64,000 nt of DNA from Balanoglossus misakiensis (taxonomy: Eukaryota > Hemichordata), in the NCBI GenBank assembly GCA_040954595.2, contig CM082591.2:1550001-1614000 (forward strand). The letters are read 5' to 3'. The notes beneath the pieces were generated by a model that searched no databases, was not told the DNA's origin, and saw only the letters and a list, made by a program, of their open reading frames with translations. Both the position numbers and the translations under genes were made by a program. Of the stretch, positions 25,635 to 36,900 are shown piece by piece. The stretch's first letter is position 1. The number at the start of each line of letters is the position of its first letter.

Positions 25635-27077
25635 TTATCCAGCTCTCTCCATTTCCTGGCGCTTCATTTCGGTTTCCATTTCTTGTTCAAGTTCTTTCAA
25701 TTCCTCTTCTAGTTCCGGGTTCTGTATACTACTTTCCGTCTCGCTTACGTCTTCCGACTCGCTTTCTTCATCCTCGTACAAAGTCTGGCCAGGTTCTTGC
25801 GGCTGGGGGATGTCTTGCCCGCCCAGAGCTCCCTGCTTGAGCTGACTGGCGAGTCTGTCGATCATTTCGCCGGTTGGAACGCCCCCTACTGGTTGCAACC
25901 CGTCGGGTAAAGCAGGTGGTTCTTCGCCACGTGCCCTTGCTTCTGCCGCTTGCTTCGCGACCTGCGCAAACCAGGTCAGATTTTGTTTGAAGTAATCTTG
26001 CAGCGTGCGGTCGAACGGCTCGAAGAATTCGTACAGACGTTGTTTGACTTCCTCGTCAACTTTTGGCCTGGGAGCGAAATTTGAAGTTTCTCTGGGACAA
26101 ACGTTTTGCGGATAAGACAGACAGTAGGCTTCGAGACGATCATTGAAGGAGAAATGTGACTCCTGGTAGAAGTTTGGCAGACCGAGAAATTCTTCAAGTC
26201 GGCGGAATTCATTGTAGGTACTGAATCTCAAGTTTTTGCCGTCGACAACGTAGATTTGAGATGTTGGGAAATAACGCATCCAGCTAAGAAGGTGCTTAAA
26301 GTAAATACTATTGTCAATCAGCATATTTAAGTGAGCAACATTTGCTTGTTTGTCTTCAAACACTGATTTTTCGAAAGTTTTCTTGATGTGGCCCTGGATT
26401 TCCTCGATGCCCTGCGCCTTTGAGCTCCATCGGGCATATTCAGCGACAGCTCTTCTCACGGGATCACAGACAACAGCGATTAGTTTAGTATCGGGAGAAA
26501 TACCAAACCGCACTTGCCTCGGCGCGTCCTCTGGGAACACGAAATAGTTAGGGAGTTTGTCGAGAGTTATCTGTTCTTCGTTGGTGTACGGCATTTGTTT
26601 GGCGTACCATTCGAACCCCTTTTCGTAGATATCGGAGTAGTCGATCGGAACGTCGTTACGGACCTCGACATTGGGATGGAACCGGAGATAGCGGACGATA
26701 CGGTCACTGCCGCATTGCTTCATCCCGATGATCAGTGCGTGGGGTAACTGTTGCTCGCATCCTCTCTTCTCAAGTTCCTTCGGGTTTCGGAGAGCGCGTT
26801 GCGTGTAATCGTCCCTCCTCTTCGCCTGGTAGCACGAATTCCCGAATTTCGCGTGCAGGTAGTCGTTCAGGTCATGTTTGACTGCCTCTGGGATTGCCTC
26901 AAAGTGTCGCGGCGGCAGGGGTGGGACGTTTGGGAAAAAGATGTCCCTCGGAGCGCTGAGGTTTTTCGGCACGGATGCAAAGAGGAAAGTGACTAGAAGC
27001 CATCCTCCTACAACCAATGCCACCACCGAGACACACTTGAGGTAGCGACGAGAGACGACTGTCCGCACGCTCGCCAT
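25635..27077 (-). CDS. Heparan-sulfate 3-O-sulfotransferase-like type II membrane protein, probably catalytically impaired
   Basis: Intronless ORF of 480 residues from the ATG at 27077. Residues 15-35 form a signal anchor, as in Golgi sulfotransferases. The sulfotransferase domain spans about 110-370. It keeps the family outline: I-I-G-M-K-Q-C-G-S near 116, R-F-H-P-N-V, W-Y-A-K-Q-M-P at 157-163, D-K-L-P-N-Y-F at 173, and a cysteine pair at 319 and 327 matching the HS3ST disulfide. Key positions are changed. The 5'-phosphosulfate loop Lys is Gln121, the 3'-phosphate-binding Arg before D-P is Cys204, the paired Ser is Ala212, and the catalytic Glu position carries Asn141/Asp142. Residues about 372-480 are a family-atypical tail, acidic and ending in an E/L/M-rich coiled coil. 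The GC content is visibly higher than in its neighbours. Other carbohydrate sulfotransferase families remain possible. Confidence 0.82.
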   Translation of the reverse strand: MASVRTVVSRRYLKCVSVVALVVGGWLLVTFLFASVPKNLSAPRDIFFPNVPPLPPRHFEAIPEAVKHDLNDYLHAKFGNSCYQAKRRDDYTQRALRNPKELEKRGCEQQLPHALIIGMKQCGSDRIVRYLRFHPNVEVRNDVPIDYSDIYEKGFEWYAKQMPYTNEEQITLDKLPNYFVFPEDAPRQVRFGISPDTKLIAVVCDPVRRAVAEYARWSSKAQGIEEIQGHIKKTFEKSVFEDKQANVAHLNMLIDNSIYFKHLLSWMRYFPTSQIYVVDGKNLRFSTYNEFRRLEEFLGLPNFYQESHFSFNDRLEAYCLSYPQNVCPRETSNFAPRPKVDEEVKQRLYEFFEPFDRTLQDYFKQNLTWFAQVAKQAAEARARGEEPPALPDGLQPVGGVPTGEMIDRLASQLKQGALGGQDIPQPQEPGQTLYEDEESESEDVSETESSIQNPELEEELKELEQEMETEMKRQEMERAG

Positions 27078-28735
27078 GATGATCACAGAATGACAGTGAA
27101 ACGACCGATGATTCCCGGTGTATTGATAGAGTGAACTGTCAAACGAGATTCACACGGCCACGTCATGGGAGGTAACACCAAACCCCGTCAGCAGCTGTGC
27201 CGAACATTCAAAGGGAAAGTTAGGACGCAATCAGAAAATGTGGTACGGGCGGGCCCGCACGGAAAATATCTCCTTTTCACAAAATGAAGAAAAGTCATCC
27301 AATATATCCCAAAGCTACAAGAAGCATGTTAGTTCTAGTCTTGATATTTGCTAGTTTTCGCCGCAATTTGACGACATTTACAGTCTGGGAAGGCAGTGGC
27401 TGATTTTGGAGTGTCGGGAAAAATATATCTTGTCCCTGTTCTAGAGGTTTTATAGAATAATTTCGAGCTTGCATTTCAGCCTGATATATTTTAAAAGTTA
27501 TTTTGATAAAAGAGAGCATCCGCGCGAGCTGGTTTTACATCTCCTCCTTCGGACAGTTTTCGGAATTTGAGGATTTTTTTGACACAGAACCGATTTCTTT
27601 CCTGAGGCCCACCCGTCATAATTTTATAGTAGTTCCCTTAAACACGGCTTAAAATTATACAAATAATATTCAATTCTTCTGATATAAAAAAAATCGACCG
27701 CAGACTGCCGCATCAGAGAACAATAGCGTCAAATCCGTGCGTGTACACACGTTGGAGATTTTAATAATGGCCGCTATAAGCCTTAACAAGAACTTTCACA
27801 TCCGAAAAAAAAGCAAAAATTATAATGGGACATCGTACTATATTCAACTGCCCAATATCATTTTTTTCTTTGCACTTTCCTGAGTGACCAAAATTAAAGG
27901 ATTCACCGCAAAATGTGCACTGTCAACACTGACTTTTCATCACAAATTACCTCATGAATATATACAAACTAAATTACCTAATATATTAACATGGTTCTAC
28001 CAACAAAGGACACAATACCCTGATTTGCGCCAAGCTGTTGTAGGCCGATTTATCAACATGGTTTGATAAATTATACATGAAATATGGGGTCTATGTTATT
28101 GTGATAGTCTAACCAGTCGAGTCAAATCATTGCTGTAATTGAACTACGATGTGCCAGATTTATGGTATATTAGAAAGTAGAGATGCGAGTATATTATTAC
28201 TGTACATAGGATTGACATTGGTTTGTTTTCTCAAATTTCTGTTTATCTCGATTGTATGGTCATTTTTACTGTAATCTACGGTCTGTCACGTCAAAAGCGT
28301 GAAGTCAGGACAGATCCCAATAAGTTTTATTTTATTTCCATTTTTGGAGGAGAGATAGGCAACAAATGCCATGGAATCTTATGCACCCCAAACACAGATT
28401 TAAAAAAATATGATAACCCTCCAGAATTTAGGATTCGATGTGATTTCTCTGGCAGTGGTTAAAAAGCAAGTTGGAAATAACTAGAATATTGGTTTAGATA
28501 TACATAAACTGTAAATTCAGTTCTTACAGACTTTAACAAATATAATAGATCGTGCTGCACTCATTAGAAATTACTGTACCATAATTATTCACAAAGTCTA
28601 TCAATAAAATGGGGCGCAGAAATCTCTATGTACAACATGGAAGATACAGTTCTTTCCCAGGTTAAACCTTGCAGATAATCAGTACAGATGGAACCATTAA
28701 CAAAAGGGGAGGAAAGGCATAGGGAGAAGATTCCA
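27078..28735. other. Intergenic region between two minus-strand genes
   Basis: It contains the 5' flank of the sulfotransferase-like gene and the 3' UTR of the VAMP gene. A minus-strand AATAAA (TTTATT, 28326-28331) is a plausible end for VAMP, giving a 3' UTR of about 400 bp. No further gene is recognisable. Confidence 0.5.
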
Positions 28736-30537
28736 TTATTTTAGTTGTGTCCCATGGGTTACGGAGTTGTTTCCTCCTCCGCCGCCACCACTGTCACCTC
28801 CCTGCCAGGGCTTGGTCAACACTGAAAAACAAAAGACGTGCGATAATTCTTTTAATGAATCCGGCACTCCAGGTTATTTTACTGGAACCTGTCTTGGAAC
28901 CCTGTCTAATCCGAAGACTATCCAGTTCTGATCACATACCACACCATCTATTAGCATTAGTAAGCTGAGATCCAGTCCAAAACAAAAGGCTGCAATTTCC
29001 CTAGGCCCTGTCCCGGTATTCTACTACTATACCACTAGAGGGCACTATACACAACACCACGCAATATTTCAATGAAGTACTCACAGACGATAATCAACAC
29101 AATCACAAGCACAATAACAATACCAACTATGATGAGGATACAGGTCATCTATAAAACAAACAAATAAACAAACAAGTAAACATATGTTAAGTGATGTCAA
29201 AGTTCATCAGTCCTTGCCTGATCATAGTATCTATGTATCTGCACTGAACGTTACTGACTCAGTGTTGGCTATGGAGCCAACCATGAGAGTTGAATCTTCT
29301 AGTCAACTTCAAATCACATTATGAGAGAAATATTTGCACAAAATTAAAATGCAAGTTCTGTACTTTACCTTGGCATTTTTCAGGCAGTATTTTCGCTTCA
29401 CTTTTTTCGACGTCTTCTGAAACTGCTCAGCACCAGCAGATAAATCCTCTGTTGAACGCAACATATTGAAACATTTCAACGTCTGCGTTATTTTTAACGA
29501 TATCACACTACAAAGTGTATTTTTGCATAATAAACAAATGTGAGTACCATTCAATATATTATTTATACAATTCACTTAATTTTTGGGATGTGTATTAGAG
29601 CGTGAATTTCACATTTGCTTCTTTCAGTATGTTGGAACGACAGTCTGGGGGGGGGGGGTATTACCTGTTCTATCAACCATTACATCCAGCTTATCTCCTC
29701 TTTCCAGAACTTTATCAATATTATCTTTTAGTAGCTCAGCAACCTCATCCACATCATCCTGCAGCTGGTTGAGGTTCTGGGCTTGTTTGCTGGAGGAACT
29801 TGTATTTGCGTTCGTTGCCCTGGTAACAACACAGATAAATGACAGGGTTAACACTTAAACTTTGAAGTCACAAGAATCAGCTCTATCGTTTTATTTAATT
29901 ACCTCGCGTAATAGTTACTTCTTTGATACCGCGAAAATTTCCTGTCGCGAAAATAACCCGTTTTACAGTAGTTTGCCTTTGAAGTACTCACCACTATGGT
30001 AAAAAGTTTGACCTTTGTCATGACATGACCCAACCTGTTGATGACATCACAGCAATGACAGAGTGGCATGATGGTGGTGATGATGGTGTTTGTCTGTGTG
30101 GAAAGCATGATCTGCAGAATAGCAATGATTATTAACACCACAGATTGAGTTTGCAAATAGCTTGATTCACCTTTGAGTTTAACCCGGTTAGTTTTGTGAG
30201 TGTATCATATGTTGTATGTTTTTGCTTTAATGGCCTTGAATGCGGGTGACATTATTGTCAATGACCTGGTGTGTACCTGTGAAACAACAGTACATAAACA
30301 GTTAACAAACCACGGAAGATTCGACAAAACTTGTAAGACTGTGTTATTACCACGTAGTAAAATAGTGACAAGGAAGTGAAAAACTGCTAGGCCTGCACTG
30401 CGAATTGGGTCCTTCGTTCTGAAAAGGGTAAAGTCCGTCGACTAAAAATAAAAATAAAATCTATGTGTACTATACGCGTGTATATAAAAACAAATGACAA
30501 ACTTTGAGTATAGTACAGCAAAAATTAAAACTTACAT
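28736..30537 (-). CDS. Synaptobrevin/VAMP-type R-SNARE
   Basis: Vesicle SNARE of 128 residues that pairs with syntaxin and SNAP-25-type partners to drive membrane fusion. Exons: 30537-30536, 29819-29665, 29448-29369, 29148-29085, 28821-28736. The initiator ATG is split by the first intron (AT in exon 1, G in exon 2), which places the first residues as M-A-T-N-A-N-T. The SNARE motif is at about 18-78, with the zero-layer Arg in N-I-D-K-V-L-E-R-G-D-K-L. It is followed by a basic juxtamembrane stretch, one hydrophobic helix (about 79-100) and a Gly-rich tail of about 27 residues. In VAMP1/2/3 the juxtamembrane pair is W-W; here it is C-L. The closest match is the VAMP1/2/3 group, with paralogue unresolved. 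The gene is head-to-head with importin-7. Confidence 0.88.
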
Positions 30538-30929
30538 CGCGGTTTTGAGCTGAAGTTATCACAAATCAGACAGGAATGTGAACACAAATGACGGTGTCTT
30601 CGAACAAATGATGTTATGTCGTATTCGTGACAATTTAAGTGTACGGTAGCAAAGCCACATGACCACAAAAGCTTATCTAGTTAATGTTTTAATAAATGTT
30701 TAAATCACCACCCTCTGTGCGTACGCGTATACCTGTGATCGACCTTTCCCGACTTTTTGTCGCAAAAAAGTCTTCCTGTTTTACGACACAATTACATCAT
30801 TGTCGTAAAGTATTCTTGATCTGCGCATGACAAGCCGTTTGGCGCCCGGCCTCCACCTCACGTCACAGGCCTTGTATATGTAGCGAGTTTGCTGTATTTT
30901 ACAAGAACTCGCACATTTCAGAGACAAAA
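30538..30929. promoter_or_regulatory. Shared bidirectional promoter region of the VAMP and importin-7 genes
   Basis: The two start codons are under 400 bp apart on opposite strands, and the gap must hold both 5' UTRs and promoters. It contains a TCACGTCA (CRE/ATF-like) site at 30858-30865 and a CTGCGCATG (NRF1-like) site near 30822. GC content rises towards importin-7. Promoter function is inferred from position. Confidence 0.5.
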
Positions 30930-33900
30930 ATGGACGGGCAAAAGTTAGTCGACATGCTCCAGAAGACCATCCATCCCGATACGCGGGAAAGCGCGGAGCA
31001 AGAACTTAATCAGGTAACATATATCGCAAACATGTGGCAGAACTTTTCAACATGGCGGAATATACTTATTGCGACATGCGAGCTTTTCCCGCGATCATCT
31101 CTTGTAGATTTGTCCAACATACCTGGACGAGATTGGTTAAAATAAACACACTGATCATGGGAGGAATGGATTTTAGGGTGTTTATTTCGAAACTCGCTCT
31201 TAAATCGTCAAAGTTCCACCGTCCAAAGTGCGTTGATGGGATCTGTCTGTTTCAGTACACACACGTGTTTGTAAGAAAGTGATGTAAGTTAATTACAATG
31301 TCATGTCAATGAATCATGGACATGCAAAAGTAGTGACCATATAACTACATAATGAAAACTTCCAGTCTGGATATTTCCATGTGAACGAGTTGGGAGGTAC
31401 ATGTAATTACAAGCCATGTGATGGATTATGGTGTACACTGTACCATACAGTGTGTAAATTAAAAAGTGTCTTCCAATGTTATTATTTATGTTTGCAGGTC
31501 CATAAAATCATTGGTTTCGCTCCCACCTTGTTACAAGTTGTGATGAGCGACCAGCTACAGATGCCCATACGGCAAGCAGGTAATGTTTTTAACACATGGT
31601 ATCTCAAGCTTCCCATGGATATGAAAAGTGTAATTTCGATAATACTACATTTTTTTGTCCAAATCAATATGTAAGTTTACAGATCCAAAAAGCTATGGAG
31701 AGCACAGATAGGTTTCAGTATATAAAAAAGATGCCTTGGACTCTACCATTCTCTGGTGGTGATGGTTAGCATTAGGGTGCATTAGAATGGTAGAGTCCAA
31801 GGGGCAGTTCAATTCAAAAGATCCAAAAACAGTGGAGAACTTGCCTAACCACACCTCCCTATGCCTAAGTATAGACCGCACGGCATTTGAAAACATTTTC
31901 CCTGGTTTCCTGTTTCAGGAGTGATTTACCTGAAGAACATGGTGATACAGTTCTGGAATGAACGGGAACCGGAGAATGTGGGCGATCCGATTCCGTACAG
32001 CGTCCATGAACAAGACAGACAAGCGATCAGAGACAACGTCATTGAAGCCATGATTGGTACTCCAGAACTCATCAGGTGAGTTGGCAGAATATCCTTGAAT
32101 GCACCCCTTCATCACCATGGTTCAGTCCAAATCCATTGTTTTCTAAGGTAAAGTTGGACCTCTGTAAATGTATAGGGAACTGGTGGGAAGGGGGGAAGGG
32201 TGACGATGATGTCTAACCGTTGGAAACTTGTAGTGAAACCTCTGGAAAACATTGGCAAAAATGGAAAGCTATGGTAATTGATTAACTTTTATCCATGATC
32301 ACATGTAAGAATATATTAATTTTATTATTTTTTTAATTAACTTTTCAGAGTGCAACTTGGAGTTTGTCTGTATCAAATCTTGAAGGCGGATTACCCTGGA
32401 AGATGGACAGGAATTGTGGATAAAGTTGTACATTATTTACAGTCGGACAATACAGGTGCTTGGTATGGTGCATTGGTCGCTGTGTATCAACTAGTCAAGA
32501 ATTTTGAGTAAGTTCCGTTGCTATGGAAACGGTGCATCTCATTCCAAACATGATTTGCAGCCCGTTTTTTGGAGCGAGTGAGAAGTGATATATTTATTAT
32601 GTGTATCGAATACAACAAATTTCTGACACAAGTTTGACATCGGTTTACCTGCATCTAAAGCTTATGACTTTTGATAGTAACACTGATTCTAAGACAGACT
32701 GTTTGCAAGAATTTTAGACAAATTTCCGTGATGATAATTTTTTTGACGTTTCTCTTCTCAGATACAAAAAACCCGAGGAGCGAGGACCTCTGAACGCTGC
32801 CATGCAACATATTTTACCCATAATACATCAGAGATGTGAGCAGCTGTTGCCAGATGCATCAGAACCGTCTGTTCTCATGCAAAAACAAATTCTGAAAATT
32901 TTCTTTGCACTTGTCCAGGTAAGAGCATATCAAACATTTTGATTGGTTAAAACAGTGAGAATTGAAGCATACGCTTCTTCTTCAGCCAATCAAATGGAAG
33001 CTTGCTTCAGTAATATATGTTTCAAGATGTCCAGCAGTAATTCACAAGATAGTTTTGTGATTGTTCCATTCTCTAAGAATGAAACCATTTCTAAGATATT
33101 TTTGTGTCATTTCATATTACAGTATAATTTACCGTTGGATCTGGTCACAAAAGAGCTGTTTGTAGGTTGGATGAAGTTAATCCGAGTCATCTTGGAACGA
33201 GAGGTACCGGAGGTGAGATCTGACATCATTCAGTCCCGGAATTCATAGTTTTAGCACATCCTTCATAACCTTAATTTTGAGTCCTGGGAAGTTAAGATTC
33301 AAAGCCTTGAAAGTTTCAGAAAAATACTGTTGTCATGAAATTAAAATATCAAAGGTTATGACCAACTTTGACACGTCTGTTGTAGGAAACTCAGCAAGTT
33401 GACAATGATGAAAAACCAGAACTGATTTGGTGGAAGTGTAAAAAATGGGCAATGCATATCTTGGCAAGAGTCTTTGAAAGGTCAGTGTTTTTTGTTTCAG
33501 TTTGCGAACATTTTTAAACGATGATGTGGGAACGTTTCTTTCACCCAACAAAACGACTGGTATCATAACCAATGGGAACTTTGACAAAAACACAGCTGTT
33601 ACAATATCTAAATGTAATTTGAGTTTAAACTGAGAATTGAGATAATGGTGTGATGCTATGCAGATGCTTGAAAGTGTTTCTCTTCTCCAATATAGATATG
33701 GTAGCCCTGGTAACGTCTCAAAGGAATACGAACAATTTGCAGACTGGTACCTCAAGGCATTTTCTGGTAAGACATGACTAAATTTCTGTTTGCCATCAGA
33801 TACTTCAAAAAGAAGACACCAAAGTAAAATATATTGGAATTGAAGATATCTGCATGATTGAAAAATTACTTCTTATAAGATATGATTAAGATGGATATTT

Positions 33901-36900
33901 ATTTATTTTTCTTTTCAGCGGAAATTATGCATGTGTTGTTGAAGATCTTGGATTCATACAGACAAGGGAATTTTTTATCACCAAGGGTTCTTCAACAAAC
34001 ACTCAACTATATAAACACGGGGTAAGCTTGGATGACTACAAGCTTTTTATTTCGTTTTCTTCCAAGAAGTTAAACTTTGTGTTACCAAGCTCTTCAAATA
34101 AATTGAATCAATGATTGTAATAAATCTTATTTGATAAGCTTAAAGATTGTTCCCCACCCCATAATTCTTATGTTTGTGCTCATCGTTTTTCAGTGTCAGT
34201 CACGCGATTTCGTGGAAGTTCTTAAAACCGCACGTTGAGGTCATCATCAAAGACATTCTCTTCCCTCTGATGTGTTACAAAGATGAGGATGATGAACTCT
34301 GGAATGAAGATCCGTACGAATACATCCGGTTGAAATTTGGTGGGTGATAAATCCTGTCGCATATCAGACCATTTATTCACTTCTTGTTTTACATAATTGA
34401 CTGCTTTTTGCGATCATCAACATTTTCTATTGTTGGATGTTTTCACAGATGTGTTTGAAGATTTCATTTCCCCGGTAACGGCAGCCCAGACATTGCTTCA
34501 TACCATCGTAAAGAGTAGAAAACAGATGCTCGAGTTGACCATGGGTTTCTGTCGAGAGGTTCTGACGACGAAGGGCATCGACACGCGCAAGAAAGATGGC
34601 TCCCTCCATATGGTCGGAACTCTGGCAGACATCTTGCTAAAGGTGAAAGGTCAATGATATTTTCGAAACGGTGGCTCAAAATAAAGTTACATGTTCTGTT
34701 TTGGTAGAACCTACCAGCAAATGTGTGGGACTCAACTGAATATTATCGCACATCATAAATATGATAAATTTTCTAATATAATGTCTTTAAACTGTAATTT
34801 TCACAAATAAAGTTTAAATATTTTTTTTTTCCCGCCAACAGAAAAAGAAATACAAAGAGCAGATGGAGCTGTTGCTAACGTTGCACGTTTTCCCAGAATT
34901 CCACAGTGACTTTGGTTACATGAGAGCGAGGGTAGGCTACGACGATTCTGTAATATTTTGCTTCAGATCCTTCATTGTAGCAACCATATACAATTATTGT
35001 TATTATCAATTGTTTATTGGACCTGGTAATTGGTTCTCTTGTATGATAATGATTATTGACCTGATTTTATGCCACGTTATCTGACGTGCTTCACACAGGC
35101 GAACTGGGTGCTGCACTACTTCAGCGAAATCAACTACAAAGACAAGAAGAACTTGATACAAGCGTTGGAACTCAGCAGGAAATGTCTGTGTGAAGAGAAA
35201 GAAATGCCAGTGAAAGTGGAGGCGGCCATCGCTTTACAGATGCTCATCACAAACCAGGATGATGCCAAAGAATATTTACAGGGACACGTGAAGGATATTA
35301 TACATGGTAGGTTTGGCGGGAAATATTTGTCGATGTGTGTGCTCTGTATGGTGGTGGAAAATGTTGGGATTTGAAAACGCTACAGCAAAAGTGCCGTAAA
35401 ATGAGTTGACTGCAGATATGCTATTGTATAATGCTAAAATGTCAACCATGAAAATTTTTGACAAAAGAACAACATTTTCCTTCATAGATAACAGCATTAT
35501 TACTGCAGAAACTGAAAAACTAAACATGAAAATATTCTTTTGTTTTCCAGAGTTACTCTATGTCATCAGAGAAACAGAAAATGATGATTTGACTAATGTG
35601 ATGCAAAAACTGATTTGTACCTATGGTGATGACATCATACCAATAGCTGTAGAAATTACTCGGAATTTGGTAAGTCATAGGTTTCGGTAAATTTGATAGT
35701 TTGGTGGTGGTATTTCATGGAGCAACAAATTCTTAATACATCAGGCTGAGAATGTTGTAGTGTACCCACACAACCAGTTATAAGATTTCCGGAACGAATT
35801 ACACATTTCTTTTGCTGCTGCATTTAAACTCTGCTGAATGTTGATTCTGCACCAGCCTGTGTCACGTGATAATGCAATAACCATTTTTTCGTTGGTTAAA
35901 CAGGCTGTCACCTTCAACCAGGTCGTAGATGCAGAAGACCAGACTGAAGATAAGGCCATTACAGCAATGGGAATTCTCAACACTATAGAGACAATTCTTA
36001 CTGTCATGGAAGATCACAAAGAGGTGAATTATTGAAATAGAGAATAATTATAAAAATAAATGTGTTTCAAATGCAATTTGTCTCAGAACAAGGAGCAATG
36101 TAGTATACACAAGGTAGCCATTTTGAAAATCACTATGGCAAATGAGGTTGCCATTTTGAATTTGAACATGCATGTGCATTTATTTTCACAGATTATGATG
36201 CAGATAGAGGAAATTGTCTTGAGTGTTATAGGAACAATATTACAACAAAATGTCATGGGTGAGTAGGCTTGTTTTGTTTTTAAATAATTTCTCATGAATT
36301 TTATGCATTTTCAAAAAAGGAGAGGAAAACTCATGTGAACCTTTGCCGCAAATAAGAAATGTTTGTTGATTCCAGACCGCCAGAATCTTTACTCAGAACT
36401 GACAGATAAGTGACATTGGAGATTTTCAAACATAAAATATTCCTGAATAATTGAAAGCATATATAACATTTTTTTGTATTATTTTTTTGTCTTGCAGATT
36501 TTTATGAGGAAGTTTTGTCATTGGTCTTTAGTCTTACGTGTAGTCACATTTCACGGCCTTTATGGCAAGTTTTCTTCATGATGTACGACATGTTCCAGAA
36601 AGACGGCTTTGATTTCTTCCTGGGTAAGTTCATCCATTCAACTTAATGTAAGATATTCACCCTTTCAACACAATCTGTTGTCATCTTTCAGAAAATAAAT
36701 CCTCGGAAAATTTCCTGAGGTCTTAAAATTGTAAATCTTACCTGTCTTAAATTTATTTGAACATATTCGGTTCTTGTTTGCTGTAGAAATGATGCCAGCT
36801 CTTCACAACTACATCATAGTGGATCCACAGGCATTTATATCTGATGCGAAACACATTGAAGTCATCTACAATATCTGCAAAAGAGTGAGTACCCTGTATG

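Noticed and set aside
27078-27086. Upstream start for the sulfotransferase-like ORF
   Set aside because: The codon at 27086 is GTG, not ATG; the first true ATG is at 27077 with an A-S-V-R start directly before the signal anchor.
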